A stretch of 64,000 nucleotides of DNA from Parvibaculum sp963696585 (lineage in GTDB: Bacteria; Pseudomonadota; Alphaproteobacteria; Parvibaculales; Parvibaculaceae), in assembly GCA_963696585.1 (NCBI GenBank), contig CAVOKW010000023.1, positions 28,621-92,620 of the forward strand, given 5' to 3'. A program made the position numbers and the translations under genes. The notes under the pieces are model-generated. The model had not been told where the DNA came from, did no database searches, and saw only the letters and a program-made list of their open reading frames with translations. Shown one piece after another: positions 43,152 through 53,189 of this stretch; position 1 is the stretch's first letter, and the number at the start of each line of letters is the position of its first letter.

Positions 43152-43177
43152 AAAAGGCGCCGGATGACTCCGGCGCC
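43151..43177 (-). terminator. pnp terminator, probably bidirectional
   Basis: GGCGCCGGA (43156-43164), loop TGAC, TCCGGCGCC (43169-43177), a perfect 9-bp stem. On the minus strand it is followed by TTTTTC, right for pnp; on the plus strand CTCGTTTCTT would serve the VOC gene less well. Confidence 0.85.
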
Positions 43178-43202
43178 CTCGTTTCTTCAAGCCTTACACG
43201 CT

Positions 43203-45389
43203 TCAGTCGCGGTCGCGACGCTTGCCACGGCCACCGCCGCCTTCGCGCTTTTCGCGGGGCTGCTCTTCAGGTTCGTTTTCATAAACGATCTCTTCGCCGG
43301 TTTCCTGGTTCACATGCTTCATGGAGAGGCGAACCTTGCCGCGTTCGTCGAAGCCCAGAAGCTTGACCTTGACGGTCTGGCCTTCGGCGACAACATCGGC
43401 GACCTTTTCAACACGGGTCGGGGCCATCTGCGAGATATGCACGAGGCCGTCGCGCGGACCGAAGAAGTTCACGAAGGCACCGAAATCGACGACCTTGACG
43501 ACTGTGCCTTCATAGATCTTGCCGACTTCCGGCTCGGCAACAATGCCCTGAATCCAGGCAATCGCCTTGCGGATCGACTCGCCATCCGATGAGGCCACCT
43601 TGATCGTGCCATCATCCGAAATGTCGATCTTGGCGCCGGTCTTTTCGACGATTTCGCGAATGACCTTGCCGCCCGTGCCGATGACTTCACGGATTTTATC
43701 CGTTGGCACGGTGATGACTTCGATGCGCGGCGCATGCTCGCCCATTTCGGGGCGGGCGGTGTCGATGGCCTTGGCCATCTCGCCGAGAATGTGGATACGG
43801 CCGTCCTTGGCCTGACCCAGAGCCTGCTTCATGATGCCTTCGGTAATGCCGGTGATCTTGATGTCCATCTGGAGCGATGTGACGCCGACAGCGGTACCGG
43901 CCACCTTGAAGTCCATGTCGCCGAGGTGATCTTCGTCACCCAGAATGTCGGAGAGCACGGCAAAGCGCTCACCTTCCAGGATCAAACCCATGGCGATGCC
44001 TGCGACCGCGCGGCGGATCGGCACGCCGGCATCCATCATGGCAAGCGATGAGCCGCAAACCGTGGCCATGGAGGAGGAGCCATTCGACTCGGTGATTTCC
44101 GAAACGAGGCGCAGCGTATAGGGAAACTCTTCCTTGGGCGGCAGAACCGCACGCAGCGCCCGCCAGGCAAGCTTGCCATGGCCGACTTCGCGGCGACCGG
44201 TGAAGCCCACACGGCCTGTTTCACCGACCGAGAAGGGCGGGAAATTGTAATGCAGCAGGAAGTTTTCCTTGTAGGTGCCTTCGAGCGCGTCGATAAACTG
44301 TTCATCATCGCCCGTGCCCAGCGTTGCCACCACGAGCGCCTGGGTTTCGCCCCGCGTGAAGAGCGCCGAGCCATGGGTGCGGGGCAGGATGCCGACTTCA
44401 GATACAATCGGACGCACGGTTTCGAGATTGCGGCCGTCAATGCGGCGCTTCGTATCAAGAATCGAGTTGCGCACGATGTCGCTTTCGATCGCCTTGAAGA
44501 CGCCGCCCACGGCGGTTTCGGGCAGGGCACTGGCATCGTCGGGATTGCAAAGCGCGGCCTTGACCTTGTCCTTGGCCGAGGCAATGGCCTCGTGACGCTG
44601 GCCCTTGTCCTTCAGGCCGTAAGCGGCGCGAAGATCGGCTTCCGCAAGGGCGCGAACCTTGGCTTCCAGTTCGCTTTCATCCGGCTTGACGAAGGGACGG
44701 GGTTCCTTGGCGCATTTTTCAGCCATGCGGATGATCATGTCGATCACCGGCTGGAACTCGCGATGGCCAAACATGACCGCGCCGAGCATGACATCTTCGG
44801 TCAGTTCCTTGGCTTCCGATTCCACCATCAGAACGGCGTCAGCCGTGCCGGCAACAACGAGGTCGAGCGCCGATTCCGACATCTCGTCGATCATCGGATT
44901 GAGCTTGTACTCGCCATTGAAATAGCCGACGCGGGCGCCGCCAATCGGTCCCATGAAGGGCAGGCCGGAAATGGTCAGCGCCGCAGAGGTTGCAATCAGG
45001 GCAACGATATCGGGATCGTTTTCCATGTCATGGCTGAGCACGGTGACGATAACTTGCGTTTCGTTCTTGAAACCCTTGGCAAAAAGCGGGCGGATGGGGC
45101 GGTCGATCAGGCGGGAAACCAGTGTTTCCTTTTCGCTCGGGCGGCCTTCGCGCTTGAAAAAGCCACCGGGAATCTTGCCCGCAGCATAGGTCTTTTCCTG
45201 GTAGTTCACGGTCAGGGGGAAGAAGTCGAGACCGGGCTTGGGCTTGCGTTCGCCGACGACGGTGGCGATGACGGTTGTCTCGCCATAGGTGGCGATGATG
45301 GCACCGTCAGCCTGACGGGCGACCTTGCCGGTTTCGAGGGTGAGGGTGCGACCACCCCATTCAATTTCTTCACGTGTCATTTCAAACAT
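43203..45389 (-). CDS. pnp: Polynucleotide phosphorylase
   Basis: Exoribonuclease of 728 residues and component of the RNA degradosome. Two RNase PH domains (KIPGGFFKREGRPSEKE in the first, GSSMATVCGSSLAMMDAGVP in the second) flank a helical part; the KH domain (TDKIREVIGTGGKVIREI) and S1 domain (GTVVKVVDFGAFVNFFGPRDG) follow. The C-terminal tail is Arg/Gly/Glu-rich (EKREGGGGRGKRRDRD). ATG 45389 has AGGAAA seven bases upstream. Confidence 0.97.
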   Translation of the reverse strand: MFEMTREEIEWGGRTLTLETGKVARQADGAIIATYGETTVIATVVGERKPKPGLDFFPLTVNYQEKTYAAGKIPGGFFKREGRPSEKETLVSRLIDRPIRPLFAKGFKNETQVIVTVLSHDMENDPDIVALIATSAALTISGLPFMGPIGGARVGYFNGEYKLNPMIDEMSESALDLVVAGTADAVLMVESEAKELTEDVMLGAVMFGHREFQPVIDMIIRMAEKCAKEPRPFVKPDESELEAKVRALAEADLRAAYGLKDKGQRHEAIASAKDKVKAALCNPDDASALPETAVGGVFKAIESDIVRNSILDTKRRIDGRNLETVRPIVSEVGILPRTHGSALFTRGETQALVVATLGTGDDEQFIDALEGTYKENFLLHYNFPPFSVGETGRVGFTGRREVGHGKLAWRALRAVLPPKEEFPYTLRLVSEITESNGSSSMATVCGSSLAMMDAGVPIRRAVAGIAMGLILEGERFAVLSDILGDEDHLGDMDFKVAGTAVGVTSLQMDIKITGITEGIMKQALGQAKDGRIHILGEMAKAIDTARPEMGEHAPRIEVITVPTDKIREVIGTGGKVIREIVEKTGAKIDISDDGTIKVASSDGESIRKAIAWIQGIVAEPEVGKIYEGTVVKVVDFGAFVNFFGPRDGLVHISQMAPTRVEKVADVVAEGQTVKVKLLGFDERGKVRLSMKHVNQETGEEIVYENEPEEQPREKREGGGGRGKRRDRD

Positions 45390-45710
45390 ATCAGTTTCCT
45401 GTTTCGCGCCTGCCCGCATTCATGCGTTCATTCCACTATCGCGGGGGGTGCCATGCTGCCGCTCACATCGCGGCCGGACGAAAGGATGACTTCTCGCAAA
45501 GGGCGCATTGCTCGCGCCGCGCAACCTCTGGCTGGGGACCCAACGCCTTGAGACAGAGGCGAAAGCTCCACTTTGCGACAAGACCATCCGTAAACGGACG
45601 ATTGTCTCTTCGGGTCAGGCCCCAAAACGACAAGAGGCGGCGCTTCCAGATGGAAACGCCGACCCCTTCGCGTCACGTGACTTGACCAGGCGGGGAAGAT
45701 GCACCCCGGA
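45390..45710 (-). other. rpsO-pnp intergenic region with hairpin
   Basis: 321 bases without a gene. A 9-bp stem with one G-U pair (45639-45660, loop of 4) lies 50 bases after the rpsO stop and is followed on the minus strand by GCCTCTTGTCGTTTT. It may be a weak terminator or the RNase III processing site that controls pnp in other bacteria. Confidence 0.4.
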
Positions 45711-45980
45711 TTACCGCCGGATTCCCAGGCGAGCAATCAGCTGTTCGTAGCGGCTCTGATCTTTCTTCTTCACATAGTCGAGAAGGCTACGGCGCAAGCT
45801 CACCATCTTCAGAAGGCCACGACGGGAATGATTGTCCTTGGCGTGGGTCTTGAAGTGTTCGGTGAGGTTGACGATACGCTCGGTCAGGATGGCGACCTGC
45901 ACTTCGGGCGAACCCGTGTCGCCGTCCTTGCCGCCATATTCCTTGATGAGCTCTGACTTGCGTTCAGGCGTAATCGACAT
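45711..45980 (-). CDS. rpsO: 30S ribosomal protein S15
   Basis: 16S rRNA-binding protein of 89 residues. MSITPERKSELIKEYG, DTGSPEVQVAILTERI and the final YEQLIARLGIRR are all standard. Lies in the order truB-rpsO-pnp, as in E. coli. Confidence 0.98.
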   Translation of the reverse strand: MSITPERKSELIKEYGGKDGDTGSPEVQVAILTERIVNLTEHFKTHAKDNHSRRGLLKMVSLRRSLLDYVKKKDQSRYEQLIARLGIRR

Positions 45981-45989
45981 CGGATACTC

Positions 45990-46916
45990 CTATGAGTTTG
46001 AATTGAAAACGCGCACAGGCCAAAGCTCGCCCTTGCGGTATTCGGTCAGCGCCACCGGGTCGCCCCGATAGGTTGCCAAGACCGGTCCCGAAAGGATGGG
46101 AGCGTCACGCCCGCGCAACAAAACCCCCTGACCCCGTTTCAGTCTGGCAGCGTCATCGCCGTTCAGGGCCAGCGCCGGGATGTCGTCCAGCGCGGTCTCA
46201 ATCGGCAGCAAATGCTCCCTCAGGGTCGAGGAATCGGCGGCAATATGGCCCAAGGCCAATAGTTTATCCAGTGGAATCGCCTGCGCCTCGCCAAAGGGGC
46301 CATGCCGGGTGCGCCGGAGCGCCACAATATGGCCAACCGTGCCCAGGGCCAGCGCCAGATCGCGGCCCATGGATCGGACGTAAGTGCCCTTGGAACAAGA
46401 GATTTCGAGCTCGGCATGGTCTTGGTCAGGGCAGCCCAGAAGCCGTGCTTCATGGATCGTCACCCGGCGGGAGGCCAGTTCCACGCTTGCGCCAGCCCGC
46501 GCCAGATCATAGGCCCGCGCGCCGGCAACCTTGATGGCGGAGAAAGCCGGCGGCACCTGGTCGATCTCGCCACGAAAGCCCGCCAGAGCCGCTTCAATCG
46601 CCTCCGGGCCCGGGCGATGGTCGCTGGTGGCCGAGACCTCGCCCTCGGCATCATCCGTCGTCGTGGCGATGCCGAAGCGGATGGTGAAGCGATAGGATTT
46701 GGAGGCGTCGATAATGAAGGGAACGGTTTTGGTCGCTTCCCCCAGCGCAACGGGCAAAACACCTGAGGCGAGCGGGTCGAGCGTTCCGGCGTGACCTGCC
46801 TTTTTGGCATTGAAGGCGCGCCGCACCTTGTTGACGACATCGCTGGAGGTCGGCCCCAGCGGCTTGTCGATCAGGACCCAGCCGGAGACATCATCGCCTT
46901 TGCGGTGACGCGCCAT
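45990..46916 (-). CDS. truB: tRNA pseudouridine-55 synthase
   Basis: Makes pseudouridine 55 in the T-loop of tRNAs, 308 residues. The catalytic Asp is in GHAGTLDPLASGVL; the start GWVLIDKPLGPTSSDVV is characteristic, and SKGTYVRSMGRDLA contains further active-site residues. Its start overlaps the rbfA stop by one base and it is followed by rpsO. Confidence 0.96.
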   Translation of the reverse strand: MARHRKGDDVSGWVLIDKPLGPTSSDVVNKVRRAFNAKKAGHAGTLDPLASGVLPVALGEATKTVPFIIDASKSYRFTIRFGIATTTDDAEGEVSATSDHRPGPEAIEAALAGFRGEIDQVPPAFSAIKVAGARAYDLARAGASVELASRRVTIHEARLLGCPDQDHAELEISCSKGTYVRSMGRDLALALGTVGHIVALRRTRHGPFGEAQAIPLDKLLALGHIAADSSTLREHLLPIETALDDIPALALNGDDAARLKRGQGVLLRGRDAPILSGPVLATYRGDPVALTEYRKGELWPVRVFNSNS

Positions 46917-47374
46917 CAGTCGTTGTCGTCTTCGTCGGCGGCGAGATCGTCGCCATCGACCAGATCGCGGGCGACTTCAGGGCTGTGCAGCAGGCGATCC
47001 ACGGCCTCGGCCTTGTCGAAGGACTGGTCCGGCTCAAAGGTGAGGTCCGGCATATATTTGAAGGAGACTTCGCGCGCGAGCTGGCCGCGCAGATAGCCGC
47101 GCACCCGCATCAGCGCGGTGACGAGCTTGTCGCTATCGGCGCCGCCAAAACGACCGCCGCCGAGCGGCGCGACAAAGCAGGTGGCGTGGCGCAGATCGGG
47201 GCTGATGCGCACTTCGGTGACGGTGAAACTGGCTTCTGTCAGATCCGGGTCCTGAATGGTGCCGCGCGCCACCACTTCGGCCAGCGCCCGGCGCAGCAAT
47301 TCGCCTGCGCGCAGCTGGCGCTGACTTGGTCCCTTGGGGCCTTGTCCCTGACGATGGGTTTTTTTCTTCTGCAT
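46916..47374 (-). CDS. rbfA: Ribosome-binding factor A
   Basis: 30S maturation factor of 152 residues with a KH-like fold. QRQLRAGELLRRALAEVV at the start and the acidic C-terminal tail (DDLAADEDDND) are typical of alphaproteobacterial RbfA. It overlaps truB by one base and follows infB, from which it is separated by the second copy of the palindromic repeat. Confidence 0.95.
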   Translation of the reverse strand: MQKKKTHRQGQGPKGPSQRQLRAGELLRRALAEVVARGTIQDPDLTEASFTVTEVRISPDLRHATCFVAPLGGGRFGGADSDKLVTALMRVRGYLRGQLAREVSFKYMPDLTFEPDQSFDKAEAVDRLLHSPEVARDLVDGDDLAADEDDND

Positions 47375-47411
47375 AAGTTGTTTTTAAGTGCTTGTGAGAT
47401 CACAAATTGAT

Positions 47412-47498
47412 TGTCACCCCGGGCTTGTCCCGGGGTCCAGGGGCGGCAATGCATGGCGCAAACTGCTCTGGACCCCGGCATAAAGCCGGGAGGGCACC
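47412..47498. repeat. Dispersed palindromic repeat, copy 2
   Basis: ACCCCGGG-CTTGT-CCCGGGGT and CCCGGC-ATAAA-GCCGGG form hairpins inside a longer GGTCCAG/CTGGACC stem. Between infB and rbfA. It matches the first copy (37107) in the GGxTT-type loop and CCCGG core, and the same REP-like class. Confidence 0.65.
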
Positions 47499-47518
47499 GA
47501 TGGAACAAGACCGCCCGA

Positions 47519-50308
47519 TCAGGCGAGGCTGCGCTGCACGACTTCCACATCGAAACATTCGATGATGTCGCCCTTGCGCATGTCCTGATAATTCTCGAAG
47601 GCCATGCCACATTCCATGCCGGAAATGACATCCTTCACTTCGTCCTTGAAACGCTTCAGGGTCGAGAGCTTGCCTTCGTGGATCACCACATCTTCGCGGA
47701 TCAGGCGAACATGGCTGCCACGCTTGACGGTGCCTTCGGTGACGCGGCAACCGGCGACCTTGCCGACCTTGGAAATATTGAAGACTTCCAGGATTTCGGC
47801 ATTGCCGTTGAAGGTTTCGCGCAGTTCCGGCGACAACATGCCGGACATGGCGGCCTTGATGTCATCCACGAGATCGTAGATCACCGAGTAGTAGCGGATT
47901 TCGACGCCAGCCTGACGCGCGGCATCACGGGCTTGCGCATTGGCGCGGACGTTGAAACCGATGATCGGGGCCTGCGAGGCGGCGGCCAGCGTGATGTCGC
48001 TTTCGGTGATGCCGCCGACGCCGACATGCAGCACGCGGCACGTCACTTCATCGGTGCCGAGCTTGTCGAGCGCCTGAGCGATGGCTTCGGCTGAACCCTG
48101 CACGTCCGCCTTGACGACGATCGGCAGTTCCTGGCGGTTCTGTTCCTTGAGCTGCAACAGCATCTGGTCGAGCGAGGCGCGCCCGCCTGTGCCAACGCGC
48201 TTTTCGAGCTTCACGCGCGCACGGTAAGCCGTGACTTCACGGGCACGCGATTCATTTTCCACGACCGTCATGACATCGCCCGCTTCCGGCGCGCCGCCAA
48301 GACCCAGCACTTCGACCGGCACGGAAGGACCGGCACTGTCGATGTTCTCGCCCTTGTCGTTGATGAGGGCGCGGACGCGGCCCCATTCGGTGCCAGCAAC
48401 GATAATGTCGCCAACTTTCAGCGTACCACGCTGGATGAGAACGGTGCCGACCGGACCGCGACCGCGATCAAGCTTGGCTTCGATGATTGTGCCTTCGGCG
48501 GCGCGATCAGGATTGGCGCGAATGTCGAGCAATTCCGCCTGAAGCAGGATCATCTCTTCGAGCTTGTCGAGGCCGAGACCGGTCTTGGCCGAGATTTCGA
48601 CCGAGAGCGTGTCGCCACCGAAATCTTCAAGCACGACTTCATGCTGCAAGAGTTCGTTTTTCACACGCTGCGGATCGGCTTCATGCTTGTCGATCTTGTT
48701 GATCGCCACAATCATCGGCACGCCCGCAGCCTTGGCATGATTGATGGCTTCAATCGTTTGCGGCATGACGCCATCGTCGGCGGCCACAACGAGAATGACG
48801 ATGTCCGTGACCTTGGCGCCGCGGGCACGCATTGACGTGAAGGCGGCGTGGCCCGGCGTATCAAGGAAGGTGATCTTGGCGTTTGACGGCAAGGTGACCT
48901 GATAGGCACCGATATGCTGCGTGATGCCGCCCGCTTCGCCCGCAACCACGTCGGTCTTGCGCAGCGCGTCGAGCAGCGAGGTCTTGCCGTGGTCAACGTG
49001 ACCCATGACGGTGACAACCGGTGCACGCGGCACGCGGTGATCGTCCATGTCATCATCGCCGATCAGACCTTCTTCAACGTCGGATTCAGCGACGCGCTTG
49101 ACGGTATGACCCAGTTCTTCGGCGACAAGCTGGGCGGTGTCGCTGTCGATCACGTCGGTGATCTTGAGCATGATGCCCTGCTTCATCAGGATCTTCATCA
49201 CATCGACAGCCCGCTCGGCCATACGGTTGGCGAGTTCCTGGATGGTGATGACTTCCGGGATGACAACTTCGCGCACGACCTTGAGCGGCGCTTCCTGAAT
49301 GCCTGCGAGTTTCTTCTTTTCACGCTCAACGCGACGGCGCATCGAGGCCAGCGACCGCTGGCGCTCACTGCCATCGCCAAGCGCTGCCGTGATGGTCAGC
49401 TTGCCGGTGCGGCGGCGATCATCGGTGCGACGCGTCGGCGCGGGTTTGGCTGGCACGCCAGCACCACCACCATGAGCGCGGCGCGGCTTTTCATCATCAT
49501 CTTCCGGCACAAGCACGGCGGGACGACCGGGCACCACGGGCGCACGGCTTTCATCATCAAGACGACGCTTGGCATCGTCCGCGGCACGCTTGCGCGCGGT
49601 TTCTTCGGCGGCGCGACGCGCCGCTTCTTCGGCTTCGCGGCGGGCGGCATCGTCACGCTCACGGGCGCGACGGGTATCTTCCTCAGCAAAACGACGCGAC
49701 TCTTCCTCGGCGCGACGGCGATCATCGCCCTCGCGTGAACGCGCATCTTCAAGCGCGGCGGCACGGGCTGATTTTTCTTCTTCAGTCAGCGTGCGCAGGA
49801 CAACACCGGAACGCGCCCGATCGGCACGTGCCGGAGGCTTGCCGCGCGATGGCATGCGGGTATCAGCGGCAGGCGCCTGACGCGCCGCGACTGGTTTTGC
49901 CGGGGCAGCGGCAGGTGCGGCGGGCGCGGCCGACTTCACTTCCGGGGCAGGTGCTTCCACCACAGGCTCGGGGGCCTTGGCGATAACAGGCACTTCAACG
50001 GGTGCCGGGGCGATAATTTCCGGGGCAGCAATTGGCGCCACAGGCGCAGCAACGGGTGCGGGCGCTGCCTCAGCCACGACTTCAGGCGCAGCAACCTCGG
50101 GGGTTGGCGCCTCTTCGACCGTCTCGACCTGTGCGTCGGGGCCTGTCTTGATGGTGCGGCGCTTTTTCTTTTCAACAACGACAGACTTCGACCTGCCATG
50201 GGAAAAGTTCTGGCGCACATGGCCAGACTCGACCGTCCGCTTCAGGCTGAGCGTCTTGCCGCCTGCAACTTTCGGTTTGCGTTCGCCCGTATCCGCCGTG
50301 TCGTTCAT
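47519..50308 (-). CDS. infB: Translation initiation factor IF-2
   Basis: GTPase of 929 residues that brings initiator tRNA to the 30S subunit. The N-terminal 320 residues are Ala/Pro/Glu-rich and low complexity, with arginine-rich EE-RR repeats; then the conserved GTPase has GHVDHGKTSLLDALR (G1), DTPGHAAF (G3) and NKIDK (G4), followed by domains II-IV. Overlaps the ylxR/L7Ae gene by four bases (ATGA). The long disordered N-terminus is normal for alphaproteobacteria. Confidence 0.96.
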   Translation of the reverse strand: MNDTADTGERKPKVAGGKTLSLKRTVESGHVRQNFSHGRSKSVVVEKKKRRTIKTGPDAQVETVEEAPTPEVAAPEVVAEAAPAPVAAPVAPIAAPEIIAPAPVEVPVIAKAPEPVVEAPAPEVKSAAPAAPAAAPAKPVAARQAPAADTRMPSRGKPPARADRARSGVVLRTLTEEEKSARAAALEDARSREGDDRRRAEEESRRFAEEDTRRARERDDAARREAEEAARRAAEETARKRAADDAKRRLDDESRAPVVPGRPAVLVPEDDDEKPRRAHGGGAGVPAKPAPTRRTDDRRRTGKLTITAALGDGSERQRSLASMRRRVEREKKKLAGIQEAPLKVVREVVIPEVITIQELANRMAERAVDVMKILMKQGIMLKITDVIDSDTAQLVAEELGHTVKRVAESDVEEGLIGDDDMDDHRVPRAPVVTVMGHVDHGKTSLLDALRKTDVVAGEAGGITQHIGAYQVTLPSNAKITFLDTPGHAAFTSMRARGAKVTDIVILVVAADDGVMPQTIEAINHAKAAGVPMIVAINKIDKHEADPQRVKNELLQHEVVLEDFGGDTLSVEISAKTGLGLDKLEEMILLQAELLDIRANPDRAAEGTIIEAKLDRGRGPVGTVLIQRGTLKVGDIIVAGTEWGRVRALINDKGENIDSAGPSVPVEVLGLGGAPEAGDVMTVVENESRAREVTAYRARVKLEKRVGTGGRASLDQMLLQLKEQNRQELPIVVKADVQGSAEAIAQALDKLGTDEVTCRVLHVGVGGITESDITLAAASQAPIIGFNVRANAQARDAARQAGVEIRYYSVIYDLVDDIKAAMSGMLSPELRETFNGNAEILEVFNISKVGKVAGCRVTEGTVKRGSHVRLIREDVVIHEGKLSTLKRFKDEVKDVISGMECGMAFENYQDMRKGDIIECFDVEVVQRSLA

Positions 50309-50958
50309 GCCTGTCCTTCGTCACTCTTCAGGGCCGAGATGGTGCGCTGCGAGCGCCCATAAAGGTCCAGTCTGGCGAGATCGCCTTCGACTTTTACTCT
50401 CATGCGGCTCTGGATCAGGGCAGCATGTACCACATTTGCACGACCCAATGCCAAACCCATTTCGTCAGACCATAAAGACCTGAGCACCGGGACATTGGCG
50501 GGGCCGCCCGCTTCTTCAACCACGCGCAGGCGCTGCTCAATCTTGCGACGCCCATCTTCAGCGCCATCACGCGCCTCAATCAGAAGGATTGCCTTGCCCG
50601 ATGAAATGGCCGTCAGCACCTTCTCAAAACCCATCACCAGAGCGCTTGCCTTGCGGGCAAGACCCAGTGTTTCTGCCGCGCGGCGCGCCAACATGGCCTC
50701 CACATCGTCAGCCAGCGTCGGCGGAACCGTGACCCTGGCCTTGGCTGCACGGGCAAAAAGCCCCTTGCGCATTGCCTGTTCCACACTCTCGCGCCGGGCC
50801 GTGACCCACATGCCACGCCCCGGCAATCTGGCTGCCGGGTCGGCCATCACACGGCCTTCCGGATCGACCACAAAGCGGATCAACCCGTCTTTTTCGTCAA
50901 TCGCGCCGCTGACAATGCAACGGCGCTCTTCCTTTTTCCCGTCCGGGGCTTTCGCCAT
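50305..50958 (-). CDS. YlxR-like RNA-binding protein with L7Ae-like domain
   Basis: 217 residues in two parts. The N-terminal YlxR (DUF448) domain has RRCIVSGAID, LPGRGMWVTARR and AFA-like LFARAAKARV. The second part (about 95-190) begins ETLGLARKASALVMGFEKV, which is L7Ae/L30e-like and RNA-binding. In many bacteria these are two separate genes between nusA and infB; here they are fused, the usual alphaproteobacterial form. Confidence 0.9.
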   Translation of the reverse strand: MAKAPDGKKEERRCIVSGAIDEKDGLIRFVVDPEGRVMADPAARLPGRGMWVTARRESVEQAMRKGLFARAAKARVTVPPTLADDVEAMLARRAAETLGLARKASALVMGFEKVLTAISSGKAILLIEARDGAEDGRRKIEQRLRVVEEAGGPANVPVLRSLWSDEMGLALGRANVVHAALIQSRMRVKVEGDLARLDLYGRSQRTISALKSDEGQA

Positions 50959-50963
50959 TGCGG

Positions 50964-52577
50964 TTACGCAACGTCCCCGGCTTCAAGGGCCTGTTCCTTG
51001 GCCGCAGCGGCTTCATCAAGATCGGCCTGGGTGATCCAGCCTGCGCGGATACGCGCCTGCATGATCATGCTTTCAGCCTCTTCCGGCGTCACATCATGGC
51101 CATCGAGAATGCCGACCTGGCGCTTGCGCTCGCCGCCAACGCTTTCAGTCCAGCCGGTCAGATCGTCGGTGGCGCAGCCTGCCAAATCCTCTACCGACTT
51201 GATGTCGTTTTCACCAAAGGCAACCAGCATGGCCGGGGTGACGCCCGGAATATCGACGAGATCGTCTGCCACGCCAAGCGCACGGCGCTTTTCATCAAAT
51301 TCGGCGTTCTGGCGGTCGATATAGTCGAGCGCGCGGTTCTGGATTTCCTGCGCGGTTTCTTCGTCAAAGCCTTCGATTTCGGCAATTTCCCCAAGCGGCA
51401 CATAGGCCACTTCCTCAATCGAGGAAAAGCCTTCTGACGCCATCAATTGGGCGATGACTTCGTCCACATCAAGGGCTTCGGCAAACATGGCGCTGCGGGT
51501 TGCAAACTCGGCCTGACGGCGCTCGGATTCCTCGGCTTCGGTCAGGATGTCGATATCCCAGCCGGTGAGCTGCGAAGCCAGGCGCACATTCTGGCCGCGA
51601 CGGCCAATGGCAAGTGAAAGCTGATCGTCAGGCACCACGACTTCGATGCGCTGTGTGTCTTCATCAAGCACGACCTTGACCACTTCGGCAGGGGCAAGCG
51701 CATTGACAATGAAGGTGGCGTTATCAGGCGACCACTGGATGATGTCGATCTTTTCGCCCTGAAGCTCATTGACGACAGCCTGAACGCGCGAACCGCGCAT
51801 ACCGACGCAGGCACCGACAGGGTCAATCGAGTTGTCGTTCGAAAGCACGGCGATCTTGGCGCGGGAACCCGGATCACGGGCAACCGCCTTGATCTCGATG
51901 ATGCCGTCATAGATTTCCGGCACTTCCTGCGCGAAGAGCTTGGCCATGAACTGGGGATGGCTGCGCGAGAGGAAAATTTGCGGGCCGCGCTGTTCGCGAC
52001 GCACGTCATAGATATAGGCGCGGACGCGGTCGGCATTGCGGAAGGTTTCGCGCGGCAGCAGTTCATCGCGGCGGATGATGGCTTCACCGCGACCGAGATC
52101 GACGATCACATTGCCATATTCCACGCGCTTGACGAGGCCATGGATGATCTCGCCGATGCGATCACGATATTCGTCATACTGGCGTTCGCGCTCGGCATCA
52201 CGCACTTTCTGCACGATAACCTGCTTGGCGGTCTGGGCGGCGATGCGGCCGAAATCAACCGGCGGCAATTCGTCTTCGATCAGGTCGCCAAGCTGGGCGG
52301 CCGGATTGCGGCGCTGGGCGGCCTTCAATTCGATCTGAAGCGCATCGTTCTCGATCTGATCGACAACTTCAAGCAGACGCACGAGGCGGATTTCACCGGT
52401 CTGCGGATTGATGCGGGCGCGGATTTCGTTCTCCGCCCCATAGCGTGAGCGTGCCGCCTTCTGGATGGCTTCCGCCATCGCTTCCAGCACGACCTCGCGG
52501 TCGATGGATTTCTCGCGCGCCACAGCGTCCGCGATCTGCAACAGTTCAAGCCGGTTGGCGCTTACTGCCGATGCCAT
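50964..52577 (-). CDS. nusA: Transcription termination/antitermination protein NusA
   Basis: 537 residues. The N-terminal polymerase-binding domain is followed by S1 (about 135-200), KH1/KH2 domains (IGACVGMRGSRVQAVVNEL and AIGRRGQNVRLAS) and two C-terminal acidic repeats with DLVDIPGVTPAMLVAFGEN, the AR domains. Its ATG follows the rimP stop with no gap. Placed in the rimP-nusA-ylxR-infB-rbfA-truB-rpsO-pnp operon. Confidence 0.97.
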   Translation of the reverse strand: MASAVSANRLELLQIADAVAREKSIDREVVLEAMAEAIQKAARSRYGAENEIRARINPQTGEIRLVRLLEVVDQIENDALQIELKAAQRRNPAAQLGDLIEDELPPVDFGRIAAQTAKQVIVQKVRDAERERQYDEYRDRIGEIIHGLVKRVEYGNVIVDLGRGEAIIRRDELLPRETFRNADRVRAYIYDVRREQRGPQIFLSRSHPQFMAKLFAQEVPEIYDGIIEIKAVARDPGSRAKIAVLSNDNSIDPVGACVGMRGSRVQAVVNELQGEKIDIIQWSPDNATFIVNALAPAEVVKVVLDEDTQRIEVVVPDDQLSLAIGRRGQNVRLASQLTGWDIDILTEAEESERRQAEFATRSAMFAEALDVDEVIAQLMASEGFSSIEEVAYVPLGEIAEIEGFDEETAQEIQNRALDYIDRQNAEFDEKRRALGVADDLVDIPGVTPAMLVAFGENDIKSVEDLAGCATDDLTGWTESVGGERKRQVGILDGHDVTPEEAESMIMQARIRAGWITQADLDEAAAAKEQALEAGDVA

Positions 52578-53189
52578 TTATTCTTCTCCGTCGGAGGGGG
52601 TGCCGTCGATTGGACCCCGTCGCTTCAAACTTTCCTTGATGAGGCTGTCGGTCATGACCAGCTTGGCCTCACTCACCTTGTCGAACGGCAGGCCTATGAC
52701 CTGCGGCTGCGAAAACCCTTCCAGTTCCACTTCCAGCAGAACTTCGCCATCTTCAAAGCCCTGAACGAGACCGCGAAAACGCTTGCGGCCATCAATCGGC
52801 TCGCTCAATTCGAGCTTGGCTTCAAAACCCGCCCAGCGCACGAAATCCTTCGGGCGGGTCAGCGGACGATCAATGCCGGGCGATGAAATCTCGAGATTAT
52901 ATTCGCCCTTGATCGGGTCTTCGACATCGAGCAACGCTGAGAACGTGCGCGATAATTCTTCGCAATCAGCAACGACCATGCTGCCATCGGGGCGCTCGGC
53001 CATGATCTGCAATGTCTGGCCGTCCTGAAGACCAAACCGTATACGGACGATTTCGAAATTGATATCGGCCACGACCGGCGCGATCAGTTCGAAAATGCGG
53101 CGCGCGGTGCCGGGGGCTGCGACAAGGGGCGTATCAAGCTGCGCGTCGTCGCGCGCTGCCTGTCCTTCGTCCTGTCGATCCAGACCCAT
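52578..53189 (-). CDS. rimP: Ribosome maturation factor RimP
   Basis: 30S maturation factor of 203 residues. SSPGIDRPLTRPKDF is the diagnostic segment, with FEIVRIRF and the C-terminal LKRRGPIDGTPS. The start is uncertain: ATG 53189 and ATG 53210 are both in frame, and a GTG at 53279 would put the leader hairpins inside coding sequence. First gene of the nusA operon. Confidence 0.93.
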   Translation of the reverse strand: MGLDRQDEGQAARDDAQLDTPLVAAPGTARRIFELIAPVVADINFEIVRIRFGLQDGQTLQIMAERPDGSMVVADCEELSRTFSALLDVEDPIKGEYNLEISSPGIDRPLTRPKDFVRWAGFEAKLELSEPIDGRKRFRGLVQGFEDGEVLLEVELEGFSQPQVIGLPFDKVSEAKLVMTDSLIKESLKRRGPIDGTPSDGEE

